From Thermoleophilia bacterium (GTDB lineage: Bacteria; Actinomycetota; Thermoleophilia; Gaiellales; Gaiellaceae): 64,000 nucleotides of DNA. Position numbers and translations under genes: made by a program. This document shows positions 15,133 through 24,174 of this stretch, piece after piece. Every line of letters begins with the position of its first letter. Within the stretch, counting starts at the first letter, position 1. The notes beneath the pieces are model-generated. The model saw only the letters and a program-made list of their open reading frames with translations, had not been told where the DNA came from and did no database searches. The DNA is taken from NCBI GenBank assembly GCA_023382435.1, contig JAHDVS010000009.1:1-64000 (forward strand), given 5' to 3'.

Positions 15133-15681
15133 ATGCGTGGCCCGCTCGCACTCGGCGCTCTCGCGCTCGCTGCCCTCACGGGTTGCGCGGGCGAGCCACC
15201 CGGACCCACGACGGGGCCGGCGGTCGAGGGCTTCGAGCTCTCGGTGGCGGCCGGAGGCACCACGATCGACGCGCGCTTCGGCTGCGACGGGGACGACGTC
15301 TCGCCCGCCCTCGCCTGGCGGGGCCTGCCCGAGGGAACCCGCGAGCTCGTGCTCGTGCTCGAGGACCCCGATGCGGACGGCTTCACCCACTGGCTCGTGT
15401 TCGGCCTCTCGCCCGCCGTGGACTCGCTCCCGGAGAACATCCCCGGGGACAGCAAGATCGAGAGCCCCGGGCCACTGCGCCAGGGGCGCAACGATTTCGA
15501 TGAGATCGGCTACGACGGCCCCTGCCCGCCCGAGGGGGAGACGCACCGCTACGCGTTCCGCCTGCTCGCGATCGACCGCGAGCTCGGCCTGGAGCCAGGA
15601 TCCGATCGGGACGCGTTCGAACGCTCGATCGCCGGCAATGTCCTCGCCGAGGCGAGCGCAACCGCGAGCTACGGGCGCTGA
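15133..15681 (+). CDS. YbhB/YbcL family (PEBP-like) lipoprotein
   Basis: 182 residues. Signal with lipobox ALAALTGC at about residues 11-18, so the mature protein is probably lipid-anchored. The rest is a phosphatidylethanolamine-binding-protein-like fold: FGCDGDDVSPALAWRGLPEG, VLVLEDPDADGFTHWLVFGL near 75-94, and GYDGPCPPEGETHRYAF near 132-148. Ligand and function of bacterial members are mostly unknown. It is monocistronic and its last 13 nt overlap the convergent sugar transferase gene. Confidence 0.88.
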   Translation: MRGPLALGALALAALTGCAGEPPGPTTGPAVEGFELSVAAGGTTIDARFGCDGDDVSPALAWRGLPEGTRELVLVLEDPDADGFTHWLVFGLSPAVDSLPENIPGDSKIESPGPLRQGRNDFDEIGYDGPCPPEGETHRYAFRLLAIDRELGLEPGSDRDAFERSIAGNVLAEASATASYGR

Positions 15682-16268
15682 GCCTCGCCGCCGCCGTGCC
15701 AGCCGCCGCGCTCGCCCTTGTAGGTGCCACGGAAGAGCGCGCCCGGCGTGCGGGCGAGGATCCACAGGTCGAGCAGGAGCGAGCGACGCTCGACGTACCA
15801 GACGTCGAGCTCGATCCGCGCATCCCAGGGCAGCGCCGCGCGGCCGTTGACCTGCGCCCAGCCGGTCAACCCGGGCTTCACGTCGAGCCGGCGGCGCTGG
15901 CGCGGCGTGTAGCGCTGCACCTGGTAGGAGAGCGTCGGGCGGGGGCCGACCAGGCTCATCTCGCCGCGTACCACGTTCCAGAGCTGGGGTAGCTCGTCGA
16001 TCGAGAGCCGCCGGAGCAATCGCCCCGACCGCGTGATCCGCGCATCGCCCCGGTCGACCGCGTAGCCTGCGCCCAGCCGCTCGGCGCCGACGACCATCGT
16101 GCGCAGCTTCAGGAGCTCGAACTCCGAGCCGCGCAGACCGACCCTGCGCTGGCGATAGAGGACGGGGCCGCGATCTTCGAGCTTCACCGCGACGGCGGCG
16201 GCGAGGACGATCGGACCGGTGAGGACGAGCAGGAACGCCGCGCCGGCGAGGTCGAGTGCCCGCTTCAC
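15669..16268 (-). CDS. Undecaprenyl-phosphate sugar phosphotransferase (initiating transferase), short form
   Basis: 199 residues. One N-terminal membrane helix (LAGAAFLLVLTGPIVLAAAVAV) then the bacterial sugar transferase catalytic domain: FELLKLRTM near 50, RRLSIDELPQLWNVVRGEMSLVGPRP near 86-111, and KPGLTGWAQVNGR near 130-142. It lacks the N-terminal four-helix region of WbaP-size enzymes and matches the small PglC-like type. It should load the first sugar phosphate on undecaprenyl phosphate. GTG start overlaps the glycosyltransferase stop as GTGA. Confidence 0.92.
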   Translation of the reverse strand: MKRALDLAGAAFLLVLTGPIVLAAAVAVKLEDRGPVLYRQRRVGLRGSEFELLKLRTMVVGAERLGAGYAVDRGDARITRSGRLLRRLSIDELPQLWNVVRGEMSLVGPRPTLSYQVQRYTPRQRRRLDVKPGLTGWAQVNGRAALPWDARIELDVWYVERRSLLLDLWILARTPGALFRGTYKGERGGWHGGGEAQRP

Positions 16269-17392
16269 CTGCTGCCCCCGGCCTTGTCCCACACGGCCGG
16301 GACGCCCGAGCGCACGTAGCGGGCGAGCGCGACCGCCGTCGCCTGGGTGACGAGCAGGTAGTAGTAGGCGAGCGCCGCGCCGGGGACCGGCGCGCGCAAG
16401 CGGCCCGCGGCCGCGAGGCCGAGGCCTGCGAGTTGCGCCGCCAGCGCGACCCGGTAGACGCCGGCGCGCCCGGCGAGGCCGAGGCTCGAGATGGCGAGCG
16501 CCGCGTGGGCGAGCCCGCTCCCGTAGCGAAGCGCGCGGTGAGAGACGAGCTGGACGGCGTACAGGGCCGGCACGCCGCGCAGCATCCCTCCCCGAAGCAG
16601 CATCAGCCAGCAGTGCTCGAACATCCGCACCTTGCGGTGGTACTCGTCCTCGAGGTCGCGCGAGGGCTTTTCGAACGCCTGCGCGGTGGGCTCGTAGACG
16701 GCCCGGCGGCCGCGCTGCACCATCAGGTACGGGAACGAGAGGTCGTGGCCGAAGCGCGGGTCGACCTCGAGGTAGTCGGAGCGGCGGACGGCGTAGATCG
16801 AGCCGTTGCCGCCGGTCACGGAGCCGAGCGCGGACTCCTGCTCGCGCAGCCAGAGCTCGTAGCGCCAGTAGGCGCCCTCCCGGTTCGTCCCGTCGGGTCG
16901 CAGCAGCCGCAGGCGCCCGCAGACGTAGGCGACGTCGGGGTCGGCGAACGGGCGCACGAGCAGCCGCAGCGCGTCGGGGGCCCAGGTCGCGTTGGCGTCG
17001 GAGAACGCGAGCAGCTCGCCGTCCGTCTCGCGCACCGCGAGGTTCTGGGCCTGCACCTTCCCGCCCCGGGGACAGCGCAGCAGTCTCACCCTGGGCTCGC
17101 GCGCGGCCACCGCCTCGACGAGCTCGTCCGTCCGGTCGGTCGAGGCGTCGGAAGCGACGACGATCTCGACGAGCTCGGGCGGGTAGTCGAGCGCAAGCAG
17201 GTTCTCGAGCCGCCGCTCGATCACGTCCTGCTCGTCGTAGGCGGCGACGATCACCGTCACCTTCGGCGTCAGCTCCCCCTTGCGCACCGGCCGCCCCCGG
17301 CGGCGAGCGAGCGCGGCCGCGGCCAACGGGTAGCCCGCGTGCGTCCACGCGATCGCCCCGAGGCTCGTCCAGAACAGGGCCCGGCGAAACAC
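16265..17392 (-). CDS. Family 2 glycosyltransferase with C-terminal membrane segments
   Basis: 375 residues. GT-A fold: VTVIVAAYDEQDVIERRLENLLAL near residues 46-69, ASDASTDRTDELV near 80-92, and the metal site FSDANATWAPDALRLL near 129-144. Later GGNGSIYAVRRSDY and a KVRMFEHCWLMLLRG stretch precede three or four hydrophobic segments in the last 110 residues. Probably a membrane-bound polysaccharide glycosyltransferase; sugar unknown. GTG lies 6 nt after TAGACT, which contains the stop codon of the neighbouring polymerase gene. Confidence 0.9.
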   Translation of the reverse strand: MFRRALFWTSLGAIAWTHAGYPLAAAALARRRGRPVRKGELTPKVTVIVAAYDEQDVIERRLENLLALDYPPELVEIVVASDASTDRTDELVEAVAAREPRVRLLRCPRGGKVQAQNLAVRETDGELLAFSDANATWAPDALRLLVRPFADPDVAYVCGRLRLLRPDGTNREGAYWRYELWLREQESALGSVTGGNGSIYAVRRSDYLEVDPRFGHDLSFPYLMVQRGRRAVYEPTAQAFEKPSRDLEDEYHRKVRMFEHCWLMLLRGGMLRGVPALYAVQLVSHRALRYGSGLAHAALAISSLGLAGRAGVYRVALAAQLAGLGLAAAGRLRAPVPGAALAYYYLLVTQATAVALARYVRSGVPAVWDKAGGSR

Positions 17393-17398
17393 CCCGCG

Positions 17399-17404
17399 AG
17401 TCTA
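17399..17404 (-). promoter_or_regulatory. -10 TAGACT of the glycosyltransferase, overlapping a stop codon
   Basis: TAG of this minus-strand hexamer is the stop of the O-antigen-polymerase-like gene; the GTG at 17392 follows after 6 nt. Confidence 0.6.
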
Positions 17405-18805
17405 GCCCGGCCCGCCCGGGGGGCGATCCTGGCGCCCGCGCGCGAAGACGGCGGGCGCCGCCACGATCAGCATCGCGAGCGCGAAGAAGTAGTACATCTG
17501 CATGGTCAGGTAGAAGACGTTGGCGACGAGCGTGCCGACGAGCGCGGCCGTGAGCCCGTAGCCGAGCGGGAGCACGCGCGCGGCCGCTGCGTCCCCGGCC
17601 GCAGCCAGGGCCCGCCCGAGCCGTCGCAGGGCCGAGAGGCGGCGGAACAGGTACATGAGGTAGGCGAGGAACGCCGCCGCGCCGACGACCCCGGTCTCGG
17701 CCAGGACGGCGACGTAGTAGGAGTGCGGGCCCCAGTTCGACTTGCCGGTCACGAACTCGTAGAACGTCGAGAACGTGTTCAGCCCGAGCCCGAACAGCGG
17801 GTGGCTCTGCAGTACCGGCGACAGCAGCTCGTACAGCTCCAGGTGGACGCGCGTCGACCCGCCGCCGATGCTGACCCGGGAGCGCAGCACCTGCTCGAAG
17901 AAGCCGGTCCGCTGCGCCACGACCGCGCCGACTGCGAGAACGACGACGGCGAGCGGTACCAGCACGCGGGCCGACAGCAGGTACCTCCGATACGGGACGG
18001 CTAGGACGACGAGGCCGACCGCGAGCCCGAGCAGGCCGCTGCGCGACAGCGTGGTCAGCTCGATCACCGCCAGGAACGCCAGCGTGAGCGCGAGCGGCAC
18101 GCGCAACCGGTGGCCGCGCTCCAGCCTCAGGTAGACCGGCAACAGCACGAGCAGGGGCACGATCAGCATGATCCCGAGGTGGTTGGGGTCGAGCATCAGC
18201 GCGTTCGTCCGGTACACGTTCGCACCGCCCACCGCCCCGTAGACGTTGATACCGCCCCGCTGGTAGCTCCCGATCGCCGACAGCACGGTCTGGTCGAGAT
18301 TGCCGCCGCTCGTCTCCGCCACCGCCAGCTGGACGAGCCCGTACGTGCAGTTCGCGGCGATCCCGGCGACGAGCCAGCCAAGCGCGCGCCAGTAGAAGGC
18401 GGGACCCCGCCGGGCGAGGTGCGCGACCGCGCAGCAGAGGAAGGCGAAGTGGATCAGGAATCTGACGAGCCCCTTCGCGAACAGGTCGCGGTCGGCGGTC
18501 GTCCCCAGGTTGAAGAACCCGAACAGGTAGACCACCGTGAACAGCGCGAGGAACGCGAGCAGCACCCCGACCGTGCGAGGCAACCGGCCGTCGCGGCGGG
18601 CGACGCGGGCGCCGGCGAACGCGATCACGAACAGGCTCGCCGTGATGTCCGAGATGTTGATGTCGGCGGCCCCGGCGGTCCAGCGCACCTTCGCGAACGT
18701 GATCGTGAACACGCTCGCGAACAGCAACGCGTCGACGACGGCAGTCCGCGACACCGCGACGGAGCGCCCGCGCCCCGCCGCGCCTGCCGGCAGCGCCACG
18801 CTCAC
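17402..18805 (-). CDS. O-antigen ligase/polymerase-like membrane protein
   Basis: 467 residues, about a dozen hydrophobic segments. A large periplasmic loop contains GLGLNTFSTFYEFVTGKSNWGPHSYYVAVLAETG, split around residues 325-360, the usual Wzy/WaaL signature with an H-S-Y motif and a following helix. It probably polymerises repeat units or ligates glycan to a carrier. The GTG overlaps the stop of the upstream family 4 glycosyltransferase as GTGA. A second protein of the same type lies at 40537-41967, so the window may serve two glycans or separate polymerase from ligase. Confidence 0.86.
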   Translation of the reverse strand: MSVALPAGAAGRGRSVAVSRTAVVDALLFASVFTITFAKVRWTAGAADINISDITASLFVIAFAGARVARRDGRLPRTVGVLLAFLALFTVVYLFGFFNLGTTADRDLFAKGLVRFLIHFAFLCCAVAHLARRGPAFYWRALGWLVAGIAANCTYGLVQLAVAETSGGNLDQTVLSAIGSYQRGGINVYGAVGGANVYRTNALMLDPNHLGIMLIVPLLVLLPVYLRLERGHRLRVPLALTLAFLAVIELTTLSRSGLLGLAVGLVVLAVPYRRYLLSARVLVPLAVVVLAVGAVVAQRTGFFEQVLRSRVSIGGGSTRVHLELYELLSPVLQSHPLFGLGLNTFSTFYEFVTGKSNWGPHSYYVAVLAETGVVGAAAFLAYLMYLFRRLSALRRLGRALAAAGDAAAARVLPLGYGLTAALVGTLVANVFYLTMQMYYFFALAMLIVAAPAVFARGRQDRPPGGPG

Positions 18806-20028
18806 CCGAGCGCCTCCAGGACCGCGACGAGCTCCTCCGCGCGGGCGCGGCGCGAGAGCCGCGCGCGGACCTCGGGGGCGAGCGGCGATCCGCCGAGAGC
18901 GCCCGCCCGCCAGCGCTCGACGAGCCCCGCGAGCGCCGCCGTGAGTCCGTCCACGTCGTCGGGCGCCACGACGACCCCCGCCCCGACCTCGCGGAGGAGC
19001 GCGGCGGCTTCCCCGTCAGGCGGCACGGCGGCGAGCACCGGGCGCTCGGCTGCCAGGTACTCGAACACCTTGCCGGACAGCACCCCGCGCCCGCGGCCGT
19101 CGGCCTCGGGGATCAGCAGGAGCAGCGCCTCGGAGTCCCGCTGCAGCGCGAGCACGTCGGCGCGGGGCAGGTAGGGAAGGAGCTCGAGGCGATCGCCGAG
19201 ACCGAGCCGTTCTGCGTACTCACGATCGCTCGAGCGAAAGTCGCCGACGAACCGGGCCGCGACGGCGCTGTCGGAGCGGGCGAGCGCCTCCAGGAACGGC
19301 CGCGGGTCGCGGCGGCCGAAGAAGCTGCCCGCGTGCGTGATCCGGAAGCGCGGGTCGGGCCGGTACTCGAGTCCCTCGAAGTCCTCGAAGTCGCAGCCGT
19401 TGCCGATCACCTCGAGACGGCCGGCGACACCGAGCACCGCCATCTCGTCCGCGATCGCGCGCGACGCGCACACGACGGCGTCGGCGCGGCGCGCGACCAG
19501 GCGCGCGAGCGCCCTCTCCCCGCGCACGTCGCGGCGGCGGTGTGGGTGCAGGGCGATCGAGTCCCTGAGATCGGCGACCCAGCGGACACCGGCGGCGCGG
19601 CGCGCGGCCGCTCCGGCGAGGTGGATGGAGCCGGGCGGCGAGGTCGTGAGCACGGCGTCGATCCGCAGGCGACGGGCGAGCCGCACGGCGGTCGGCGCCG
19701 CCGTGGCGTTCCAGAGCACGCTCGCGTCGGGCACGAGCGCGCCGCGCAGGGCGAGCCCCGCGCGCAGCGCGAGCCGCCCGGCGCCGCGGCGGTCTCGCAG
19801 TTCCTCTGCGGGCCGACGGGCCCGCGGCCCGAGGTTACGAGCCCGGTGCACGGTCACACCCGGGGGTGAGACGAGCGACGGGTCTCGGTGCAGCCACTTC
19901 GGATCGTCGGGCGCGAGCACGTGGACGTCGTGACCGAGAGCGGCCAGATGGCCCGCCAGCTTGAGCGGCCGCTGGACGCCGGCCCCGCCGGCGGGAGGCC
20001 AGTAGAGGCTGACGAGGAGCAGTCGCAT
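18802..20028 (-). CDS. Family 4 glycosyltransferase
   Basis: 408 residues, GT-B fold. N-terminal SLYWPPAGGAGVQRPLKLAGHL at about residues 7-28 is typical of GT4 enzymes, with VLTTSPPGSIHLAGAAAR, ADLRDSI and VIGNGCDFEDFEG in the first half. The second half carries THAGSFFGRRDPRPFLEAL and the nucleotide-sugar part SGKVFEYLAAERPVLAAVPPDGEA near 330-353. Substrate unknown. ATG at 20028 is placed 9 nt after TACCGT; an upstream in-frame GTG would overlap that promoter. Confidence 0.9.
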   Translation of the reverse strand: MRLLLVSLYWPPAGGAGVQRPLKLAGHLAALGHDVHVLAPDDPKWLHRDPSLVSPPGVTVHRARNLGPRARRPAEELRDRRGAGRLALRAGLALRGALVPDASVLWNATAAPTAVRLARRLRIDAVLTTSPPGSIHLAGAAARRAAGVRWVADLRDSIALHPHRRRDVRGERALARLVARRADAVVCASRAIADEMAVLGVAGRLEVIGNGCDFEDFEGLEYRPDPRFRITHAGSFFGRRDPRPFLEALARSDSAVAARFVGDFRSSDREYAERLGLGDRLELLPYLPRADVLALQRDSEALLLLIPEADGRGRGVLSGKVFEYLAAERPVLAAVPPDGEAAALLREVGAGVVVAPDDVDGLTAALAGLVERWRAGALGGSPLAPEVRARLSRRARAEELVAVLEALG

Positions 20029-20037
20029 CCGCCGGCC

Positions 20038-20043
20038 ACGGTA
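20038..20043 (-). promoter_or_regulatory. -10 TACCGT, leaderless promoter of the GT4-polymerase pair
   Basis: Minus-strand TACCGT ends 9 nt before the ATG at 20028. Confidence 0.5.
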
Positions 20044-20082
20044 CACGCGATGCGCGCCGTCACGTGCCGGGCGCGGGCGCGG

Positions 20083-21291
20083 CTAGGTGAGCCACGCGCG
20101 GGCCTCCTCGGCGAGCTCCCGCGCGGACAGGCAGACGCCCCCGTGGGCGCGAACCGCCTCGATGAAGCGGAAGTAGAGCCGGTCCCAGCCCCGCGAGCTC
20201 GCGGGGTCGAACCGGTCGGAGTGCCAGAGCACCGAGAAGCCGCCGCCGTGCTCGGCGGCCCACTCGACCAGGTCGAGCAGCCGCCGCTCGGCCGCGGCCG
20301 CGGAGAGCCCGAGATAGCGCTCCTCCGCGAGCGTCACGTCCATGGCCGCAAGCGGAATCTCGACGAGGTCGAGCGGCACGCCGGCGGCGGCGTCCCAGGG
20401 CCGGAACGGGTGGGCGATCCCGGCCCGGAAGCCCGGCTGGTCGGCGAAGCCGAGGCTCGTGTCGTAGCGGAAGCGAAGCCCGGCGAGCGGCGCCAGGTTC
20501 GCGTGCGGGTTGACCCGCAGGTAGTGGTAGCGCTGCCCCGCCAGCGGGCCGGCGAGCGTCTCCAGCCGCTCCTTCTCGCGGGCGAGCAGCGCCGCGTCGG
20601 CGGCGGCGGTGTAGCTCCCGTGGAGCCCGACCTCGCCGCCGCCCGCGAGGATCGTCTCGACTAGCCGGGGGCGCAGGCGCTCGTAGGCGGCCGGGACGGC
20701 CCCGTCCGCCGGATGCGCGTGGCCCGCCAGCAGGAAGAACGTCGAGGAGACCGCCCGCGCCCGCTCGATCCTGAGGATCCGCTCGAAGCGCCAGTTCGGG
20801 TCGGTCCCGCGCAGCTTGTGCAGCGGCACCGCGGCGAGCGCCCGGGCCTCGCGCAGCGCCGGGCCGGGGCGCCCCGCGAGCGCGCCGGCCCGGAGCCTAC
20901 CGGCGGCGGCGCGGATGCCGACGCGTGTCCAGCGCCACGGGGTGTCGACGTCGTGGGTGAGCGCGACGGCGAAGCGGGCGCCCGCCCAGCGAGGCGGCTC
21001 GAGGCCGAGGCGGCGCCGCAACCGCTCGAGCGGGGGGTCGAGCGGGTCGAGGCACGACGCGGACGCGGGGAAGCGCCCGTGGCGGTCGCGGAGGCCCGAC
21101 CCGAGCTCCTCGAGCCGCGCGAGGTGGTAGAAGGCCTCGGCGAGGTCGTCCCCGACGGGCCGCTCGCCCCTGCAGACCTGCTCCCACGCAGCTTCGACGT
21201 AGGGGACGTCATCACCAAGGCCGAGGTCGCGAGCGCCCAGGGTGTCGAGCACCCAGCGGGCGCGGCGCTCGACGGCGGCGGGAGGCTCCAC
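20083..21291 (-). CDS. Polysaccharide deacetylase-family (NodB-like) protein
   Basis: 402 residues. Metal-binding ALTHDVDTPWRWT near residues 110-122 replaces the usual TFDD motif, and GGEVGLHGSYTAAAD near 215-229 supplies the His-containing motif 2. PHANLAPLAGLRFRYDTSLGFADQPGFRAG and SVLWHSDRF near 370 are the later conserved blocks. This HDVD subtype is common in capsule and lipopolysaccharide regions and is presumed to deacetylate sugars or act as an esterase. Start uncertain: GTG at 21291 follows a TATCAA hexamer; an in-frame TTG at 21324 would add 11 residues. Confidence 0.84.
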   Translation of the reverse strand: MEPPAAVERRARWVLDTLGARDLGLGDDVPYVEAAWEQVCRGERPVGDDLAEAFYHLARLEELGSGLRDRHGRFPASASCLDPLDPPLERLRRRLGLEPPRWAGARFAVALTHDVDTPWRWTRVGIRAAAGRLRAGALAGRPGPALREARALAAVPLHKLRGTDPNWRFERILRIERARAVSSTFFLLAGHAHPADGAVPAAYERLRPRLVETILAGGGEVGLHGSYTAAADAALLAREKERLETLAGPLAGQRYHYLRVNPHANLAPLAGLRFRYDTSLGFADQPGFRAGIAHPFRPWDAAAGVPLDLVEIPLAAMDVTLAEERYLGLSAAAAERRLLDLVEWAAEHGGGFSVLWHSDRFDPASSRGWDRLYFRFIEAVRAHGGVCLSARELAEEARAWLT

Positions 21292-21348
21292 GACCCAATT
21301 GATACCTTCCCGCGTCCCCGGCAAGGGCCGGTAGGCGCCGGCCGGCGC

Positions 21349-21354
21349 TATCGT
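21349..21354 (+). promoter_or_regulatory. -10 TATCGT, leaderless promoter of sulfotransferase 1
   Basis: TATCGT ends 8 nt before the ATG at 21363. Confidence 0.55.
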
Positions 21355-21362
21355 CTAGCCCC

Positions 21363-22316
21363 ATGGCAGGGGCTCGCGGAGGAATCGTCTCGATCGCCCG
21401 CCGCCGCTCGGCGCGCGCTTTCAACCGCGGGCTCGGGCGACTCGAGACGGCACTCGGGGACGGCAGCGAGCGACCGCTCGCCCAGGCGCCCGTCTTCATC
21501 GTGGGCGCGCCGCGGTCCGGCAGCACGCTCCTCTACCAGCTGATGGTCGAGCGCTTCGACGTCGCCTACCTCTCGAATCTCCACTGTCGCCTCCACGGCG
21601 CTCCCGCGCTCGTCGAGCGGGCCGTGCGAGCCCTGCCGGCGCCCGGGTCCGCCTTCACGTCGCGTTACGGGAACACCGACGGCGCCCGCGCCCCGAGCGA
21701 ATGCCTCCAGTACTGGTATCGCTTCTTCCGCCGCTCCCCCCAGCACGTGCCGCTGGCTGCGGCCGACCCGGCGCGCCTGCGGGCCCTGCGGGCCTCGCTG
21801 CGCGCGCTCGGTCGGGCCGCCCGGCGGCCGCTCGTGCTCAAGAACCTCGTCTCGTCGCTCCGGCTCGAGCCGCTGGGAGCGACGCTCCCGGAGGCGGTCT
21901 TCGTCGTCGCCACCCGCGACCCCCTCGACAACGCGCGGTCGATCCTCGCCGCCCGCAGGGACATCCACGGTGACTACAGCCGCTGGTGGTCGGTCGAGCC
22001 GCCGGCGATCGCCGAGCTGCGGGCCCTGCCGCCCGAGGCGCAGGCCGTGGAGCAGATCCGCCACGTGGAGGACCTGATCAGGGCCGGCTGCGACCGCCTC
22101 GGCCCCGAGCGCTTCCTCCGGGTTCGCTACGAGGATCTCTGCGACGACCCCCGCGGCACGCTCGAGACGATCGCGGCGCTCGCCGAGCGCAACGGCTTCT
22201 CGCTCGCGCCCCGCCAGGAGGTGCCGGAGCGATTCGAGCGGGGCGGCGGGCGGTCGATCGACCCCGAGCTCGACGCGCTGCTCGTCGACTACCTGCACCA
22301 GCCGGCATCGAGGTGA
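21363..22316 (+). CDS. Sulfotransferase family protein 1
   Basis: 317 residues. The 5'-phosphosulfate loop is FIVGAPRSGSTLLYQL at about residues 45-60, and the 3'-phosphate region is VVATRDPLDNARSILAARRD near 180-199. RVRYEDLCDDPRGTLETIAAL near 257-277 is the late conserved block of bacterial sulfotransferases. It should transfer a sulfuryl group from PAPS to a sugar hydroxyl or another acceptor. Its stop overlaps the next start as GTGA, tying it to a FemAB/GNAT-like acyltransferase. First of five sulfotransferases in the window. Confidence 0.88.
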   Translation: MAGARGGIVSIARRRSARAFNRGLGRLETALGDGSERPLAQAPVFIVGAPRSGSTLLYQLMVERFDVAYLSNLHCRLHGAPALVERAVRALPAPGSAFTSRYGNTDGARAPSECLQYWYRFFRRSPQHVPLAAADPARLRALRASLRALGRAARRPLVLKNLVSSLRLEPLGATLPEAVFVVATRDPLDNARSILAARRDIHGDYSRWWSVEPPAIAELRALPPEAQAVEQIRHVEDLIRAGCDRLGPERFLRVRYEDLCDDPRGTLETIAALAERNGFSLAPRQEVPERFERGGGRSIDPELDALLVDYLHQPASR

Positions 22317-23347
22317 CGCCGGACGGCTACGACGAGCTCGTCGCCCGCTCGCCGCAGGGCTCGGTGTTCGCCACCTCCTGGTGGCTCGACGCTGTCGCCG
22401 GTGAGCGGTGGCGGGCCCACATGGTGTCCGAGAACGGTGCCGTTGTCGCGGCCTGGCCGACGGTCGTGAGCCGCAGCGTGTTCGGCGTCACCCACGCCGG
22501 GGCGCCCCTCACCCCGTTTCTCGGCCCGCTCTTCCCTCCCGAGCCGAACCGGCTGCGCCGCCGCTCGAGGGAGCTCAAGGCAATCGATCTCCTGCTCGCG
22601 GAGCTCGAGCCGTACGCCCACCTCGAGGCCCGCTGCCATCCGGACTTCGACTACTGGACGCCGCTCCACTGGCGCGGCTTCTCCCAGACCACCCACTACA
22701 CGTGGCGGCTGTCCGCCCCCCGGGATACCGGCGCCCTCTGGAGCGAGCTGCGCGAGAACGTCCGCCGGGAGGTGCGCAAGGCGCAGAAGCGGGGGATCGT
22801 GGTGGAGCCCGGGGCGCCCGCCGACCTGCGGGCGCTCTGGGAGCCCGCCCTACGACGCCGCGGCGGTGGGGACGTCACGACCAACCCCGAGGTGCTCGCC
22901 CGCATCGACATGGCGGCCGGCCACCGGGACGCGCGCAGCATCCTCGTCGCGCGCGACGGCGACGGGCGGCTTCACGCGAGCGGCTACTTCGTGCGCGACT
23001 CCCGCTTCGCCTACTACCTCGTCGGCGCCAGCGACCCGGATTTGCGCGGCAGCGGTGCCTTCTCGCTCGTCCTCTGGCAGGCGATCGGGGAGGCGCTCGA
23101 GCGCGGGCTCGGCTTCGACTTCGAGGGCTCCATGCTGCCCGCCGTCGAGCGCTTCGTAAGCGCGTTCGCCGGCGAGCCGGTCCCCTACTCGCTCGTTCGC
23201 CGGACACCCTCGCGCGGGCTCAAGCTGGCCGTCGCGGCGAAGCGCACGGCCAGGCGTCTCGCGGCGTCCGCTCACCCCGGGTCGCGAGGGCGGTCGACGA
23301 GCGCCCCGGCCGGGGCGGAGGCCAGCCACGCGGCCGCTCGGCGGTAG
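22313..23347 (+). CDS. FemAB/GNAT-like acyltransferase
   Basis: 344 residues. SVFATSWWLDAVAGERW near the N-terminus, ENVRREVRKAQKRGI near 145-159 and GASDPDLRGSGAFSLVLWQAIGEALERGLGFDFEGSM near 238-273 (split motif) are the layout of BioF2/FemAB-like GNAT proteins found in exopolysaccharide loci, which move an acyl or aminoacyl group from a carrier. Acceptor unknown. The last ~25 codons (SHPGSRGR onward) run antisense through the end of the convergent glycosyltransferase, a 76-nt overlap, and look like low-complexity read-on, so the functional protein may end near residue 320. Confidence 0.8.
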   Translation: MTPDGYDELVARSPQGSVFATSWWLDAVAGERWRAHMVSENGAVVAAWPTVVSRSVFGVTHAGAPLTPFLGPLFPPEPNRLRRRSRELKAIDLLLAELEPYAHLEARCHPDFDYWTPLHWRGFSQTTHYTWRLSAPRDTGALWSELRENVRREVRKAQKRGIVVEPGAPADLRALWEPALRRRGGGDVTTNPEVLARIDMAAGHRDARSILVARDGDGRLHASGYFVRDSRFAYYLVGASDPDLRGSGAFSLVLWQAIGEALERGLGFDFEGSMLPAVERFVSAFAGEPVPYSLVRRTPSRGLKLAVAAKRTARRLAASAHPGSRGRSTSAPAGAEASHAAARR

Positions 23348-24174
23348 GCCCGGCCCCGATCGCCCCGGAACACGAGCCCGCGCAAACGCAGCGCGAACAG
23401 AAGCATCCGGCGTGCCCGCTCGGCCTCTCGCAGACCACGGTGCTTGGCGAGGAAGCGCAGGTGGCCGCGCAGGTTCTCGTGGTAGAGCGAGCCGCCGTGG
23501 GAGACACCACCGACGTGCGTGACCTCGGCCTCCGGGCAGAAGACGACGCGCCAGCCGGCGCGGCGGAATCGATAGCACCAGTCGGTCTCCTCGCTGAACA
23601 TGAAGAAGTCCTCGTCGAAGAGCCCGACCTCCTCGGTCGCGGCGCGGCGCACGAGCAGGCAGGCGCCCGAGACCCAGTCGGCGTCGCGTGCCTCGGCATG
23701 GTCGAAACCACCGACGTACAGCGGGTTGAGCAGGGTCGAGCGGGGCGCGAGCTTGCGGACGAACAGGTACTCGGTCGCGAGCCGCCAGACGGTCGGGAAC
23801 GCCCGCAGCGACCGCTGCAGCGTCCCGTCCGGGTTGAGCAGGCGCGGGCCGACGACGGCGACGTCAGGGCTCGCGTCGGCAAGCGCGACCAGCCGCTCGG
23901 CCGCACCGGGGTGCAGCCACGCGTCCGGGTTGAGCAGCAGGAAGTAGCGGCCGGAGGCGACCCGCATGCCCGCGTTGTTGCCGCCGCCCATGCCGACGTT
24001 CCCCTGCTCGACGAGCCGGGCGTCTGGAAAGCGCTCGCGGACGAGCTCGACGGAGCCGTCGGTCGAGCCGTGGTCGACGACGACCGTCTCGAGGTCCCGA
24101 ACGCTCTCGAGGCAGCGCTCGAGCCACGGTAGCCCGTTGAGGACGACGACGACGACGGAGACGCCAGCCGTCAC
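23272..24174 (-). CDS. Family 2 glycosyltransferase, rhamnosyltransferase-like
   Basis: 300 residues. GT-A motifs: SVVVVVLNGLPWLERCLESV near residues 6-25, VVVDHGSTDGSVELV near 31-45, GNVGMGGGNNAGMR near 58-71, and the metal site LLLNPDAWLHPGA near 78-90. GGFDHAEARDADWVSGACLLVRR and DEDFFMFSEETDWCYRFRRAGW follow near 155-200, a pattern typical of WbbL-like rhamnosyltransferases. Donor not proven. GTG overlaps the next upstream stop as GTGA; last gene of a six-gene leftward operon beginning at 29445. Confidence 0.9.
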   Translation of the reverse strand: MTAGVSVVVVVLNGLPWLERCLESVRDLETVVVDHGSTDGSVELVRERFPDARLVEQGNVGMGGGNNAGMRVASGRYFLLLNPDAWLHPGAAERLVALADASPDVAVVGPRLLNPDGTLQRSLRAFPTVWRLATEYLFVRKLAPRSTLLNPLYVGGFDHAEARDADWVSGACLLVRRAATEEVGLFDEDFFMFSEETDWCYRFRRAGWRVVFCPEAEVTHVGGVSHGGSLYHENLRGHLRFLAKHRGLREAERARRMLLFALRLRGLVFRGDRGRAYRRAAAWLASAPAGALVDRPRDPG

